Shown one piece after another: positions 18,235 to 27,545 of a stretch of DNA of 64,000 bases (position 1 is the stretch's first letter; every line of letters starts with the position of its first letter). Below the pieces are notes generated by a model. That model did no database searches, had not been told where the DNA came from, and saw only the letters and a list, made by a program, of their open reading frames with translations. The stretch comes from Sphingomonas ginsenosidimutans (GTDB lineage Bacteria; Pseudomonadota; Alphaproteobacteria; Sphingomonadales; Sphingomonadaceae), in the NCBI RefSeq assembly GCF_002374835.1, contig NZ_NWVD01000003.1, positions 403,261-467,260 on the forward strand. The letters are read 5' to 3'. The position numbers were made by a program, and so were the translations under genes.

Positions 18235-20034
18235 TTACTGGACGCCGTGCATCCATTTCTTGATGAGCGGCGACAGCGCCAGCAATGCCACGCCGATCAG
18301 CGCCGCGGCAATGCCGATCGTCCAGAAGACGTTGTTATAGGTGTCCAGGCTGACCTTCAGGTTGGTCACCTGTCCGCCGACCGTCTCGACGCTGGCGACC
18401 TGCGCCACCACGCCGGCGACATATTGCGCGACCGAGATCGACAGGAACCACACGCCCATCATCAGCCCGACGATCCGCGCGATCGACAGCTTGGTGATCA
18501 TCGACAGCCCGACCGGTGAAATGCACAGTTCGGCCAGCGAATGGATCAGGTACAGGCCCGCCAGCCACCAGATGCCGACCTTGAAATCCGGCCCGACGAA
18601 GCGGCTGCCGAAGACCAGGAACAGGAACCCCGCGCCGACGCCGATCAGGGCAATACCGAACTTGATCGGGATCGACGGTTCGCGGCCCGCGGCGGCCAGC
18701 TTCGTCCACATCGCCGCCATGACGGGGGCAAAGGCGACGATGAAGAAGGCGTTGAAGAACTGCGTCTGTCCTGCCGAGATTGAGAACAGCCCGAAGATCG
18801 ACAGGTTGGTGTTGCGATCCGCGAACAGCGTCAGCGACGATCCGGCCTGTTCGAACAGCGTCCAGAAGACGACATTGAAGACGATCAGCACCATCGCGGC
18901 CAGCATCATCTGGAATTCGGTGCGGCTGCCCTTGGCCCATGACCACGCCAGGATCGCAGGGACGCCGACCAGGAAGGTGCCGAACAGCAATTTGCCCATC
19001 AGCGGCAGCGCGAGAATGTAGCCGAGTATCCCCGATCCGGCGACCGGTTCGGGCGCGTTCATGAGGTTGGTGAACAGCAGGTAGAAGATGGGCACGCCGA
19101 TCAGCGAGGCGGCATAGATGCCCAGCGCGCGATCCGGCTGTCCGGCGTTCCGCGCCGGCGGCTCGCCATAGCCGGACAGGCGCCCGCCGTCGAACTGGAT
19201 CAGAAACCAACTGAACAGCATCCCGAATGCGGCGAGGCCGAATCCGGCCCACCAGCCGACGGTGGTCGCCAGCAGCGGGCACAGCAGTTGCGAGAACAGC
19301 GAGCCGAGGTTGATGCCCATGTAGAAGATCGTGAAGCCGGTATCGCGGCGCCGGTCCCCCGGCGCGTACAATTCGCCCACCATGGTCGAGATGTTCGGCT
19401 TGAAGAAACCGTTGCCCACCGACACCATGCACAGCGCCAGCAGCATCAGCGCGACGTGGAGCGGGCTGCGGTCACCCTCCGATTGGAACGCGCCGGGCGC
19501 GACGGTGCGTGCGACCGCACCGGCCGGGTCGAGCAGCGAGACGGTGCCGTCGTCGTTCCCGCGGATCGCCAGTTTCTGCGCGCCGTCGACGACGTAGCGG
19601 GTCTCCACGCCCGCGCGCTCGTCGATCGCGACCGCATAACGCTGCCCGTCGACCATCGCATAGGGGGTGGCGGTCTGCCCGCCGAAGCAGAGCGTGAAAT
19701 AGCCCAGCGCCATCAGCAGCGCACCAAACTTCACCGCGCGCTTCGATCCCAGATACTGGTCGGCCAGATAGCCGCCGATCAGCGGGGTCAGATAGACCAG
19801 GGCGGTGAAGCCCCCGTACAGCCCCGTGGCCGCACGATCGCCGAACAGGAAATGCTTCGTCAGGTACAGCGTCAGCAGCGCTCGCATGCCGTAAAAGCCG
19901 AACCGTTCCCACATTTCGGTGGTGAACAGCCGGGCCAGCTGGCGGGGATGCCCGAACCATGTGGCCTCGCTGGCCGGATTGACGTGGCTGATATCCGGCT
20001 CGCGCGGGGTGTCCGCGGTCGGGGTTTCCACCAT
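18235..20034 (-). CDS. Proton-dependent oligopeptide (POT/PTR2) transporter
   Basis: The 599-residue inner-membrane protein has the POT signature ExxERFxYYG as EMWERFGFYGMRALLTLYL near residue 43. About 14 helices follow, including the conserved GKGFFKPN-type segment (GNGFFKPNISTMVGELY) and YMGINLGS. It imports di- and tripeptides with protons. A loop of roughly 90 residues between helices 4 and 5 (about residues 125-215) is predicted to lie outside the membrane, as in many proteobacterial members. ATG at 20034 gives the usual short N-terminus; AGGAG lies 12 bases upstream. Confidence 0.93.
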   Translation of the reverse strand: MVETPTADTPREPDISHVNPASEATWFGHPRQLARLFTTEMWERFGFYGMRALLTLYLTKHFLFGDRAATGLYGGFTALVYLTPLIGGYLADQYLGSKRAVKFGALLMALGYFTLCFGGQTATPYAMVDGQRYAVAIDERAGVETRYVVDGAQKLAIRGNDDGTVSLLDPAGAVARTVAPGAFQSEGDRSPLHVALMLLALCMVSVGNGFFKPNISTMVGELYAPGDRRRDTGFTIFYMGINLGSLFSQLLCPLLATTVGWWAGFGLAAFGMLFSWFLIQFDGGRLSGYGEPPARNAGQPDRALGIYAASLIGVPIFYLLFTNLMNAPEPVAGSGILGYILALPLMGKLLFGTFLVGVPAILAWSWAKGSRTEFQMMLAAMVLIVFNVVFWTLFEQAGSSLTLFADRNTNLSIFGLFSISAGQTQFFNAFFIVAFAPVMAAMWTKLAAAGREPSIPIKFGIALIGVGAGFLFLVFGSRFVGPDFKVGIWWLAGLYLIHSLAELCISPVGLSMITKLSIARIVGLMMGVWFLSISVAQYVAGVVAQVASVETVGGQVTNLKVSLDTYNNVFWTIGIAAALIGVALLALSPLIKKWMHGVQ

Positions 20035-20144
20035 AGGGAATGACGCTCCTGAACTGGTCGCGCCGCGGCGGAGGGGCGCGAAACTGATTGCAGGCGAAAC
20101 TAGCGGCAAAGCGGCGGCTGTAAATATCCCGCTTGCCGCGATAG

Positions 20145-20732
20145 ATGCCGGGCATGTTCAACGATCTTTCCACACCCCTGTCGCTGCTCGCCACCCGCCG
20201 GTCGGGCAAGCCGCGCGATCTGGTCGCCCCCGGCCCCTCGCAGGACGAACTGGTCGCGATGATCGGCATGGCGGGGCGCACGCCCGATCACGGGAAACTG
20301 ACGCCGTGGCGGTTCGTGATCGTGCCGGACGACCGGCGCGACGCGCTGGCCGCGCTGCTGGTCGATGCCTATCGCGCCGAACGCCCCGCCGCGAAACAGG
20401 TCGAGCTGGACGCGATGGTGCAGTTCGCACGACAGGCGCCGGCGCTGGTGGTCGCGCTGTTTTCCCCGCGTACCGACAGCCACATTCCGATGTGGGAACA
20501 GGAATTGTCGGCGGGCGCAGCGTGCATGAACCTGCTCCACGCAGTGCACGCGCACGGCTATGCCGGCGGATGGTTGACGGGGTGGCCGGCGTTTTCGGAC
20601 GCGGTGCGCGACGCCTTCGGCGCGGCGCCGGAACGGATCGCGGGCTTCATGTTCATCGGCACGCCCGGCCGTCCGCTGGAGGAGCGGCCGCGTCCCGATC
20701 CGGCACGATTGTGGTCGATGTGGCGGGGGTAG
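20145..20732 (+). CDS. Nitroreductase family protein (YdjA-like)
   Basis: The 195-residue FMN oxidoreductase has the family pattern RRSGKP near the N-terminus, AGRTPDHGKLTPWRF at about residues 43-57 and an EQELSAGAACMNLLHAVHAHGYAGGW block for dimer and FMN contacts. It may reduce quinones or nitro compounds with NAD(P)H. Start 20145 (MPGMFND) is used; ATG 20154 is possible. A short GntR-type regulator follows 47 bases later and may be linked in function. Confidence 0.88.
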   Translation: MPGMFNDLSTPLSLLATRRSGKPRDLVAPGPSQDELVAMIGMAGRTPDHGKLTPWRFVIVPDDRRDALAALLVDAYRAERPAAKQVELDAMVQFARQAPALVVALFSPRTDSHIPMWEQELSAGAACMNLLHAVHAHGYAGGWLTGWPAFSDAVRDAFGAAPERIAGFMFIGTPGRPLEERPRPDPARLWSMWRG

Positions 20733-20779
20733 CGGCACGCGCGACTCGACTTGGGCGCCCCATAGTGTATTAGAACAGC

Positions 20780-21136
20780 ATGGCAGTTCTGAGCAGCGAC
20801 GACTCCCCCGTCTATCTCCGCCTGCGCGCGACGATCGCGGCGGGGATATTGCGCGGGGATTATGGCGCGGGGGATCAGCTTCCCTCGGTTCGCGCGCTGG
20901 CTGCCGAACATGGCGCCAATCCGCTGACGGTGGCCAAAGCGTATCAGAGTTTCCAGGATGACGGCTATGTCGAGGTGCGGCGCGGCGTCGGCATGTTCGT
21001 GCTGGCCGGCGCGGCGGAGCGGCTGCGGGCGGCGGAGCGGGCGGATTTCGTCGCGCATCAATGGCCGCGCATCCACACCTGGATCGACCTTCTGGGGCTG
21101 GACGCGGCCGACCTGCTGGAACCGACGGCGCGATGA
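20780..21136 (+). CDS. Short GntR-family (YtrA-type) transcriptional regulator
   Basis: The 118-residue protein is a GntR winged helix (YLRLRATIAAGILRGDYGAGDQLPSVRALAAEHGANPLTVAKAYQSFQDDGYVEVRRGVGMFV) with only a short C-terminal helical tail and no effector domain, the YtrA arrangement. It may repress a nearby transporter or itself. The sequence GTGTATTAG just before the ATG resembles a half-site of YtrA operators, but a second half is not clear. Confidence 0.85.
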   Translation: MAVLSSDDSPVYLRLRATIAAGILRGDYGAGDQLPSVRALAAEHGANPLTVAKAYQSFQDDGYVEVRRGVGMFVLAGAAERLRAAERADFVAHQWPRIHTWIDLLGLDAADLLEPTAR

Positions 21137-21152
21137 CGCTATCCCCGCGCGG

Positions 21153-21638
21153 ATGATCCGCCGCCTTGCCCCCGTTCTGATGGTCGCGCTGGCCGCCTGC
21201 CAGCAGCAGTCCGAACCCGCCACGAATGCCGTCACGCCTGTTCCCGTTGCGACCCCGTCACCCGCGGGCAGTCCGAGCCCCCCCGGACCGATGACGCGCT
21301 ATGTCGGCAGCTATCCGACCGACGCCGTGAGCGGAACGAACTTCCTGGCCGATCCCATGGTCGGGGCGGCCGTCGCCGCGGCCGTGCCGGACAAAGCGAT
21401 ACGTGACCGGGTGCTGGACCGCGCGGTCACCGCGTCGCCGATCGTGATGTTCGACGGACGGGTGCTGTCATGGGGATGCGAGCCGCACAATTGCGGCCCG
21501 CACAATTGGTCGATCGCGATCACGCCCGACGGCAAGCGCACGGCGGTCTGCTATTACGATCAGGACGCCAAGGTCGCGCGCTGGTATCCCAAGGGGGCTG
21601 GGCCGAACCCGGACAGCGGCTGCCCCTCCGGCGACTGA
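21153..21638 (+). CDS. Putative lipoprotein of unknown function
   Basis: The 161-residue protein begins with a short signal and a lipobox (VALAAC, Cys at residue 16), followed by a Pro/Ser/Thr-rich linker. The mature part has three further Cys in CEPHNCGPHNW and a C-terminal VCYYDQDAKVARWYP. It should be anchored to a membrane leaflet. I do not recognise the family; the end of the protein resembles small inhibitors or substrate-binding domains found in sphingomonads. It may be cotranscribed with the GntR gene (16-base gap). Confidence 0.75.
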   Translation: MIRRLAPVLMVALAACQQQSEPATNAVTPVPVATPSPAGSPSPPGPMTRYVGSYPTDAVSGTNFLADPMVGAAVAAAVPDKAIRDRVLDRAVTASPIVMFDGRVLSWGCEPHNCGPHNWSIAITPDGKRTAVCYYDQDAKVARWYPKGAGPNPDSGCPSGD

Positions 21639-21641
21639 CCG

Positions 21642-23312
21642 TCAGAACGCGTCGGCCGGCAGCGCGTAGAGCACCGCCGCCGGCGCGTTGGCCGCGGCTT
21701 CCAGCCCGAACGCCTCGGGCAGGATCTGGTCGAGATAGAAGGCGGCGGCGGTCGTCCTCACCGCATCCCCCGCCGCGGCGCCCGCCTGCCGCTCCATCAG
21801 CCAGCCGCACGCAGCGACCGACAGCATCGTCAGGAACGGATAGCTGGCCGCCTGCCGGTCATCGGCCTCGACCGTCTGTAGCCGGCGGCCGACCGCCTCG
21901 CAGCTGTCGATCAGCCGGACCAGTTGCGGATGGCGTGCCTCGCCCCGCATGTCGGCGATCAGATCGGCGAAGGTGCCGCCATTGGCCATCGCCAGCTTGC
22001 GGCCAACCAGATCGGCGGCCTGGATGCCGTTGGTCCCTTCATAGATCGGCGTGATCCGCGCGTCGCGGAAGAACTGCGCCGCGCCCGTCTCCTCGACATA
22101 GCCCATGCCGCCGTGGACCTGTACGCCGATGCTGGCGACTTCGTTGCCGATGTCGGTCGCATGCGCCTTGGCCAGCGGGGTCATGATTTCCAGCCGCTCC
22201 TTGGCCTTGGCATCGCCCAGCCCGGCGCGGTCGACCATCCCGCAGGCGTAATAGACCAACGCACGCGCGGCCATCGTCTGAGCCTTCATACGCAGCAGCA
22301 TGCGGCGCACGTCGGGATGCTCGACGATCGCGGCGGGGCGTCCGTCGCGCACGCCCTGGATGCGTTCGCGCGCATAGGCGGCGGCCTTCTGCGTCGCGCC
22401 CTCCGCCACCTGCACGCCCTGAAGCCCGACGTTGAGGCGGGCGTTGTTCATCATTGTGAACATCGCCCGCATCCCGCCCAGCTCCGGGCCGATCAGCTCG
22501 CCGATGCAATCGTCATGGTCGCCGAACGACAGGACGCAGGTGGGGGAGGCGTGCAGTCCCATCTTGTGTTCGATCGACACCACCCGCACGTCGTTGGGCG
22601 TGCCGTCCAGCCGCACCTTGGGGACGAGGAACAGCGAGATGCCCTTGGTACCCTCCGGCGCGCCCGGCGTGCGCGCCAGTACGAGGTGCACGATATTGTC
22701 GGTCAGGTCATGATCGCCGAACGAGATGTAGATCTTCGTCCCCTTGATCGCGAAGGTGCCGTCGCCGCGCGGGGTGGCGGTGGCGCGCAGCGCGCCGACG
22801 TCACTACCCGCCTGCGGCTCGGTGAGGTTCATCGTGCCGGACCATTCGCCGGTCGCCAGTTTCGGCAGGTAGGTCGCTTGCTGTTCGGGGGTGCCATGGT
22901 GCTGCAACGCCTCGATCGCGCCGACCGACAGGATCGGGGCAAGCGCGAAGCCCATGTTGGCGGTGCCCAGCGTTTCCAGCACCGCGGCCTGCACAGCGAA
23001 CGGCAGCCCCTGCCCCCCGAACGCCTCCGGCACGCCGATCGTCCCCCAGCCGCCGTCGACATAGGCGCGATAGGCGGCGGGATAGCCATCCGGCATGACC
23101 ACGCCGTCGGGGGTCCATTTCGCCCCAACGGTATCGCCCGCGCGCGCCAGCGGCGCCCATTCTCCCTCCGCGAACTGCGCGATCCCTTCGAGCACCGCGT
23201 CGATCACGTCGGGGGTGGCGGCGGCGAAGCGATCGGTTGCGGCCAGTTCGTCGAGGCGAACGACGTGATCGAGGACGAAACGCTGGTCGGCGACGGGGGC
23301 GGTGAAGGTCAT
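21642..23312 (-). CDS. Acyl-CoA dehydrogenase with C-terminal extension (DmdC-like)
   Basis: The 556-residue flavoenzyme belongs to the long-form family containing 3-methylmercaptopropionyl-CoA dehydrogenase DmdC. Markers are the N-terminal YxxxVxxxxF-like lead-in, WGTIGVPEAFGGQGLPFAV, MNLTEPQAGSDVGAL, IKGTKIYISFGDHD and QVHGGMGYVEETGAAQFFRDARITPIYEGTNGIQA, with the catalytic Glu in IYEGTNG. The C-terminal 120 residues form the extra helical domain. The substrate is uncertain; medium-chain acyl-CoA is as likely as DMSP-derived thioester. It is divergent from the Sua5 gene across 37 bases. Confidence 0.9.
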   Translation of the reverse strand: MTFTAPVADQRFVLDHVVRLDELAATDRFAAATPDVIDAVLEGIAQFAEGEWAPLARAGDTVGAKWTPDGVVMPDGYPAAYRAYVDGGWGTIGVPEAFGGQGLPFAVQAAVLETLGTANMGFALAPILSVGAIEALQHHGTPEQQATYLPKLATGEWSGTMNLTEPQAGSDVGALRATATPRGDGTFAIKGTKIYISFGDHDLTDNIVHLVLARTPGAPEGTKGISLFLVPKVRLDGTPNDVRVVSIEHKMGLHASPTCVLSFGDHDDCIGELIGPELGGMRAMFTMMNNARLNVGLQGVQVAEGATQKAAAYARERIQGVRDGRPAAIVEHPDVRRMLLRMKAQTMAARALVYYACGMVDRAGLGDAKAKERLEIMTPLAKAHATDIGNEVASIGVQVHGGMGYVEETGAAQFFRDARITPIYEGTNGIQAADLVGRKLAMANGGTFADLIADMRGEARHPQLVRLIDSCEAVGRRLQTVEADDRQAASYPFLTMLSVAACGWLMERQAGAAAGDAVRTTAAAFYLDQILPEAFGLEAAANAPAAVLYALPADAF

Positions 23313-23349
23313 TTCGGTCTCCTGGCCGGCAACGCTATACCGACCGGCG

Positions 23350-24276
23350 ATGACCGCTCAACACCCTCGTATCCGACGCTACGGCATGGCCGCCATCCAT
23401 GAGGCGGCGGCGCTGATTCGCGGCGGTGGTATCGTCGCGATCCCGACCGAGACGGTCTATGGCCTCGCCGCCGACGCGCGCGATTCGGCGGCGGTGGCGC
23501 GCATCTATGCCGCCAAGGGGCGGCCGTCGTTCAATCCGCTGATCGTGCACGTGCCGGACGCGGCGGCGGCGGAGCGGATCGCGGTGTTCGACGATGACGC
23601 GCGCGCGCTGGCCGCCGCCTTCTGGCCCGGCCCGCTGACATTGGTGCTGCCGATCCGCGCTGGCGCCGGCATCGCATCGCTGGCGACCGCCGGGCTGGAC
23701 ACGGTGGCGGTCCGCGTGCCCGCGCACCGCGCGATGCAGGCGCTGCTCGCGGCCAGCGCCGCGCCGCTCGCCGCGCCGTCCGCCAATGCCAGCAATGCGA
23801 TCAGCCCGACGCGCGCCGCGCATGTCGCGGCCAGCCTGGGCGCAAGCGTACCGCTGATCGTCGATGACGGTTCGACGACCGCGGGGGTCGAATCGACGAT
23901 CGTGGCAGGCCGCACGATCCTGCGCCCCGGCCCCGTCACGGCGGAAATGCTGCGTGAAATTCTACCGGTGGCGCCAGGGACGAGCGCGCACATCAGCGCG
24001 CCGGGGCAGCTGGCGACGCATTATGCGCCGCGCAAGCCGCTGCGTCTCGACGCGGTGGCAGCAGACGACGACGAGTGGCTGATCGGTTTCGGCAGCGTCG
24101 CCGGCGACGACATGCTGTCGGCGACCGGCGACATGGTGGAAGCGGCCGCGCGGCTGTTCGACGCGCTTCACCGCGCCGATGCGAGCGACCGGTCGCGGAT
24201 CGCGGTGGCGCCGGTGCCCGAACAGGACATCGGCGCCGCGATCAACGACCGGCTGCGCCGCGCCGCGGCCCGGTGA
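23350..24276 (+). CDS. Threonylcarbamoyl-AMP synthase (Sua5/YwlC type)
   Basis: The 308-residue enzyme makes threonylcarbamoyl-AMP from threonine, bicarbonate and ATP, the first step of the t6A37 tRNA modification. The YrdC domain is at about residues 15-200 with IPTETVYGLAADA, AAKGRPSFNPLIVH, FWPGPLTLVLP and APSANASNAISPT. The Sua5 C-terminal domain begins with the linker APGQLATHYAPRKPL. The start at 23350 follows the short gap from the divergent dehydrogenase; an alternative is the ATG at 23386. Confidence 0.92.
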   Translation: MTAQHPRIRRYGMAAIHEAAALIRGGGIVAIPTETVYGLAADARDSAAVARIYAAKGRPSFNPLIVHVPDAAAAERIAVFDDDARALAAAFWPGPLTLVLPIRAGAGIASLATAGLDTVAVRVPAHRAMQALLAASAAPLAAPSANASNAISPTRAAHVAASLGASVPLIVDDGSTTAGVESTIVAGRTILRPGPVTAEMLREILPVAPGTSAHISAPGQLATHYAPRKPLRLDAVAADDDEWLIGFGSVAGDDMLSATGDMVEAAARLFDALHRADASDRSRIAVAPVPEQDIGAAINDRLRRAAAR

Positions 24277-24280
24277 TCCG

Positions 24281-24820
24281 TCAGGCCGTGACGGCGCGAC
24301 TGCGCGCTGCGAAGCTCTTGCGCAGTTTCTGCAGCTTGGGCGGGATCACTGCCAGGCAATAGGGATTGCGCTGTCCTTCGCCTTCCCAGTAATCCTGATG
24401 ATAGCCCTCGGCGGGATACCATTCGGCCATGGGTTCGATCGTGGTGACGATCGGCTTGGGCCAATCCTCCTGCGCGCGCGCGATCGCCTGGTTGGCCTGT
24501 TCTTCCTGCATCACCGTCGCGGGGAAGATCGCCGAGCGATATTGCGTGCCCACGTCATTGCCCTGGCGGTTGAGCTGCGTCGGGTCGTGCGTGGCGAAGA
24601 AGATGTCGAGCAGGTCGGCGTAGCTGACCTGCGCCGGATCGAAGCCGACGCGGATCGCCTCCGCATGGCCGGTGTCGCCGCCGCACACCTGCTTGTAGGT
24701 CGGGTTGGGAACGTGCCCGCCGATATAGCCGCTTTCGACGCTTTCCACGCCGATCACATCCTTGAACACCGCCTCCGTGCACCAGAAGCAGCCGCCGGCC
24801 AGCGTCGCATATTCGGTCAT
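24281..24820 (-). CDS. msrA: Peptide methionine-(S)-sulfoxide reductase
   Basis: The 179-residue repair enzyme reduces S-sulfoxides of methionine in damaged proteins. The GCFWC motif with catalytic Cys is at residues 10-14, followed by [27 protein letters not shown] and YHQDYW. AAGGAG eight bases before ATG 24820 decides the start over an upstream ATG. The 3' end is four bases from the convergent Sua5 stop. A resolving Cys near the C-terminus is missing: the last Cys is in NPYCLAV at about residue 157. Confidence 0.95.
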   Translation of the reverse strand: MTEYATLAGGCFWCTEAVFKDVIGVESVESGYIGGHVPNPTYKQVCGGDTGHAEAIRVGFDPAQVSYADLLDIFFATHDPTQLNRQGNDVGTQYRSAIFPATVMQEEQANQAIARAQEDWPKPIVTTIEPMAEWYPAEGYHQDYWEGEGQRNPYCLAVIPPKLQKLRKSFAARSRAVTA

Positions 24821-24885
24821 TTCCGGGTCTCCTTTGCCTCCCATGTAGGAACGCGCTACCGCCGCGGCAAAGGGAGCGCGCGGCG

Positions 24886-25881
24886 ATGATCGACGGCAAG
24901 GTGATGGTGACGGGCGGGGCAGGCTATATCGGTAGCCATGCCGTGCTGGCGCTGCTGGATGCGGGCTATCGGGTGGTCGTGGTCGACAATCTGGTCACCG
25001 GTTTCGCCTGGGCGGTCGATCCGCGCGCGACGCTGGTGGAGATGGCGGTGGAGGATCCGTCGATCCGCGACGTGATGGCCGAACATCGCGTGCGCGCGGT
25101 GATGCATTTCGCCGGATCGGTGGTGGTGCCTGAATCGGTTGCCGACCCGCTCAAATATTATCGCAACAACACCGCAGCGACGCGCACGCTGATCGAAAGC
25201 GCGGTCGCGGCGGGCGTGCCGCATTTTATCTTCTCCTCGACCGCCGCGACCTATGGCACGCCGGACAAGGTGCCGGTGGCGGAGGGCGATCCGACCCGCC
25301 CGATCAACCCCTATGGCATGTCCAAGCTGATGACCGAGGCGATGCTGCGCGACGTCGCGGCGGCACATCCGCTCAATTACGCGTGCCTACGCTATTTCAA
25401 CGTCGCCGGCGCCGATCCGCAGGGGCGCAGCGGGCAATCGACGGTGGGGGCGACGCATCTCATCAAGATCGCGGTGGAGGCGGCGACCGGCAAGCGCGCG
25501 GCGGTATCGGTGTTCGGCACCGATTTCCCGACCCGCGACGGCACGGGGGTGCGCGACTATATCCACGTCAGCGACCTCGCCGAGGCGCATGTCGCGGCAC
25601 TGAAACTGCTGGTCGAGCGGCCGGGCGACAGCCACATCCTCAACGCCGGCTATGGTCGCGGCTTTTCGGTGCTGGAAGTTCTCGACGCGGTCGACCGGGT
25701 CACCAATCTTTCGATCGAACGCCGACTGGAGGGGCGCCGCGCGGGCGACCCCGCCGAACTGGTCGCCGACAATGGCGCGATCCTGCGCACGCTCGACTGG
25801 ACGCCGCGGCGGGACGATCTCGACGGAATCGTGCGCGATGCGCTGGCATGGGAGCGCGCGCTGGCGGAGCGCGGCCGGTGA
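24886..25881 (+). CDS. galE: UDP-glucose 4-epimerase
   Basis: The 331-residue short-chain dehydrogenase-like enzyme interconverts UDP-glucose and UDP-galactose. The NAD-binding [10 protein letters not shown] is at residues 8-17, the catalytic Ser/Thr region is FSSTAATYG, and the YxxxK pair is in [12 protein letters not shown] (Tyr and Lys). [10 protein letters not shown] and the C-terminal [12 protein letters not shown] complete the family. The TGA stop overlaps the GTG start of the next gene (GTGA). Confidence 0.95.
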   Translation: MIDGKVMVTGGAGYIGSHAVLALLDAGYRVVVVDNLVTGFAWAVDPRATLVEMAVEDPSIRDVMAEHRVRAVMHFAGSVVVPESVADPLKYYRNNTAATRTLIESAVAAGVPHFIFSSTAATYGTPDKVPVAEGDPTRPINPYGMSKLMTEAMLRDVAAAHPLNYACLRYFNVAGADPQGRSGQSTVGATHLIKIAVEAATGKRAAVSVFGTDFPTRDGTGVRDYIHVSDLAEAHVAALKLLVERPGDSHILNAGYGRGFSVLEVLDAVDRVTNLSIERRLEGRRAGDPAELVADNGAILRTLDWTPRRDDLDGIVRDALAWERALAERGR

Positions 25882-26714
25882 GGCTGCGCTCGCTGCTGTT
25901 CGTGCCCGGCGACCGGCCGGAGCGGATGGAAAAGGCGCTGGGGCTGGGCGCCGATGCGCTGATCCTCGATCTGGAGGATGCGGTCGCCGCCCCCGCCAAG
26001 CCCGCGGCGCGCAGAGCGGTGCGGGCCTTCCTGGATGGGCACGCCAGCACGAGCGGGCCGGCGCTGTTCGTGCGCGTCAATCCGCTCGATTCAGCGTTCG
26101 TCGCCGATGACCTCGCCGTGATCGCCGGTGCCGGAATGGTGGGCGTCGTCCTGCCGAAGGCGGAGGGGCGCGGGTCGGTGGAGACGCTGCGCGCGATGTT
26201 GCCGGGCGACTATCGCATCCTGCCGATCGCCAGCGAGACCGCGCGCGCGGTGTTCACGCTGGGCGATTATCACGGTGACGGCCTGGCGGGGCTGACCTGG
26301 GGGGCGGAGGATCTGCCCGCCGCTATCGGCGCGGTGACCGCGCGGGAGGCGGACGGCAGCTACACCGATCCGTATCGCGTGGTCCGCGCGCTGACGCTGT
26401 TCGGCGCGCACGCCGCGGGCGTGCCGGCGATCGAGACCGTCTATCCCGATTTCCGCGATCTGGACGGTCTGGCCGGCTATGCCGCGCGCGGGCAGCGCGA
26501 TGGCTTCACGGGCATGATGGCGATCCACCCGGCGCAGGTACCGGTCATCAACGCCGCATTCTCGCCGTCCGAACAGGAGATCAACCACGCGCGGCGGATC
26601 GTTGCGCTGTTCGATGCCAACCCCGGCGCGGGCGCGCTGCAGCTCGATGGGCGAATGGTCGATGCGCCGCACCTGAAGGCGGCGCGGCGGCTACTGGCGG
26701 CGGCGGGCGAATAA
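25878..26714 (+). CDS. HpcH/HpaI-type CoA-ester lyase (CitE-like)
   Basis: The 278-residue TIM-barrel protein has the family motifs [31 protein letters not shown] (Asp/Glu metal ligands), FVRVNPLDS, VLPKAEG and the C-terminal GFTGMMAIHPAQVPVIN. Relatives are citrate lyase beta, malyl-CoA lyase and malyl-CoA thioesterase. GTG at 25878 overlaps the galE stop. As the window has malate synthase G and a methylsuccinyl-CoA-dehydrogenase-like enzyme, a role in C4/C5-CoA metabolism is possible but unproved. Confidence 0.88.
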   Translation: MRLRSLLFVPGDRPERMEKALGLGADALILDLEDAVAAPAKPAARRAVRAFLDGHASTSGPALFVRVNPLDSAFVADDLAVIAGAGMVGVVLPKAEGRGSVETLRAMLPGDYRILPIASETARAVFTLGDYHGDGLAGLTWGAEDLPAAIGAVTAREADGSYTDPYRVVRALTLFGAHAAGVPAIETVYPDFRDLDGLAGYAARGQRDGFTGMMAIHPAQVPVINAAFSPSEQEINHARRIVALFDANPGAGALQLDGRMVDAPHLKAARRLLAAAGE

Positions 26715-27419
26715 GGCGCGGCGCCACCACGCGCCGATCCACCACCACAGGGCCGCCCAGGCCGTCCCCGCGCACCAGCCGGCCAGCACGTCGGACGGCC
26801 AGTGGACGCCCAGATAGACGCGGCTGATCCCGATGATCCCGACCAGCAGCACCGCCACCACGATCGTGTAGCTGCGCGCGGCGCGGCTGCGTTCGACCTG
26901 CGCGACCAGCCCGGCGAGCGTCAGATAGACGATCGCGCTGTTCGTCGCATGACCGCTGGGGAAACTCAGCCCGCCGACCTGGACCAGATGATCGACCAGT
27001 TCAGGGCGCGGGCGGCCGACCCAATGCTTCGCCAGTCCCGACACGATCGACCCGGCGATCGTTGCGGCGGCGACCAGCCCCGCGGTCAGCCACAGCCGGC
27101 GGACCAGCAGCAGGCCGATCGCGGCCGCGGTCACCGTCGTCAGCACCGTCACCCCACCCAGCGCGGTCAGGTCGACCATCGCCTCGTGCAGCGAGGCGGG
27201 GCCGACCGGTTGCGCGGGATCGTCGGCGCGGCGCAGCGCCAGCATGATCGCGCGATCCCAGGCGAACGGAACCTGATCGATCACGAGGAAGGCGAGCAGC
27301 ATCACCGCCACAAGCCCGCCGATCGCCATTGCCGCCCATAACGCGCGGGGCGCCGGTGGCGCTTGCGCCGGTTCGCGGTCGGGGAACAGGGGCTGTGGAT
27401 CGGTCGCGTGGGAAGACAT
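26691..27419 (-). CDS. PAP2-family membrane phosphatase
   Basis: The 242-residue protein has six predicted membrane helices and the three phosphatase motifs: KHWVGRPRP, the PSGH tetrad in LSFPSGHATNSA, and SRVYLGVHWPSDV. These provide the catalytic His residues and the phosphate-binding Arg and Lys. It likely dephosphorylates a lipid pyrophosphate or phosphatidate at the periplasmic face. Its 3' end overlaps the convergent lyase gene by 24 bases. Confidence 0.93.
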   Translation of the reverse strand: MSSHATDPQPLFPDREPAQAPPAPRALWAAMAIGGLVAVMLLAFLVIDQVPFAWDRAIMLALRRADDPAQPVGPASLHEAMVDLTALGGVTVLTTVTAAAIGLLLVRRLWLTAGLVAAATIAGSIVSGLAKHWVGRPRPELVDHLVQVGGLSFPSGHATNSAIVYLTLAGLVAQVERSRAARSYTIVVAVLLVGIIGISRVYLGVHWPSDVLAGWCAGTAWAALWWWIGAWWRRALFARRRQ

Positions 27420-27459
27420 GATGGTGCCAACCCTCTTTCCGGCCGTCCGATCCCCCGCG

Positions 27460-27535
27460 TGGTGGGTCCGCCGGGGCTCGAACCCGGGACCTCTCGATTA
27501 AAAGTCGCTTGCTCTACCGACTGAGCTACGGACCC
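27460..27535 (-). tRNA. tRNA-Lys (anticodon TTT)
   Basis: On the minus strand the 76-base gene starts GGGTCCG at 27535 and pairs with CGGACCC at 27464-27470; the discriminator is A and CCA is encoded (27460-27462). The D-loop (AGCTCAGTCGGTAGAGC), a seven-base anticodon loop CTTTTAA with TTT at 27500-27502, and the T-arm GGTTCGAGCC are all canonical. It lies between the PAP2 and folK genes. Confidence 0.96.
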
Positions 27536-27545
27536 TCACGCAGGG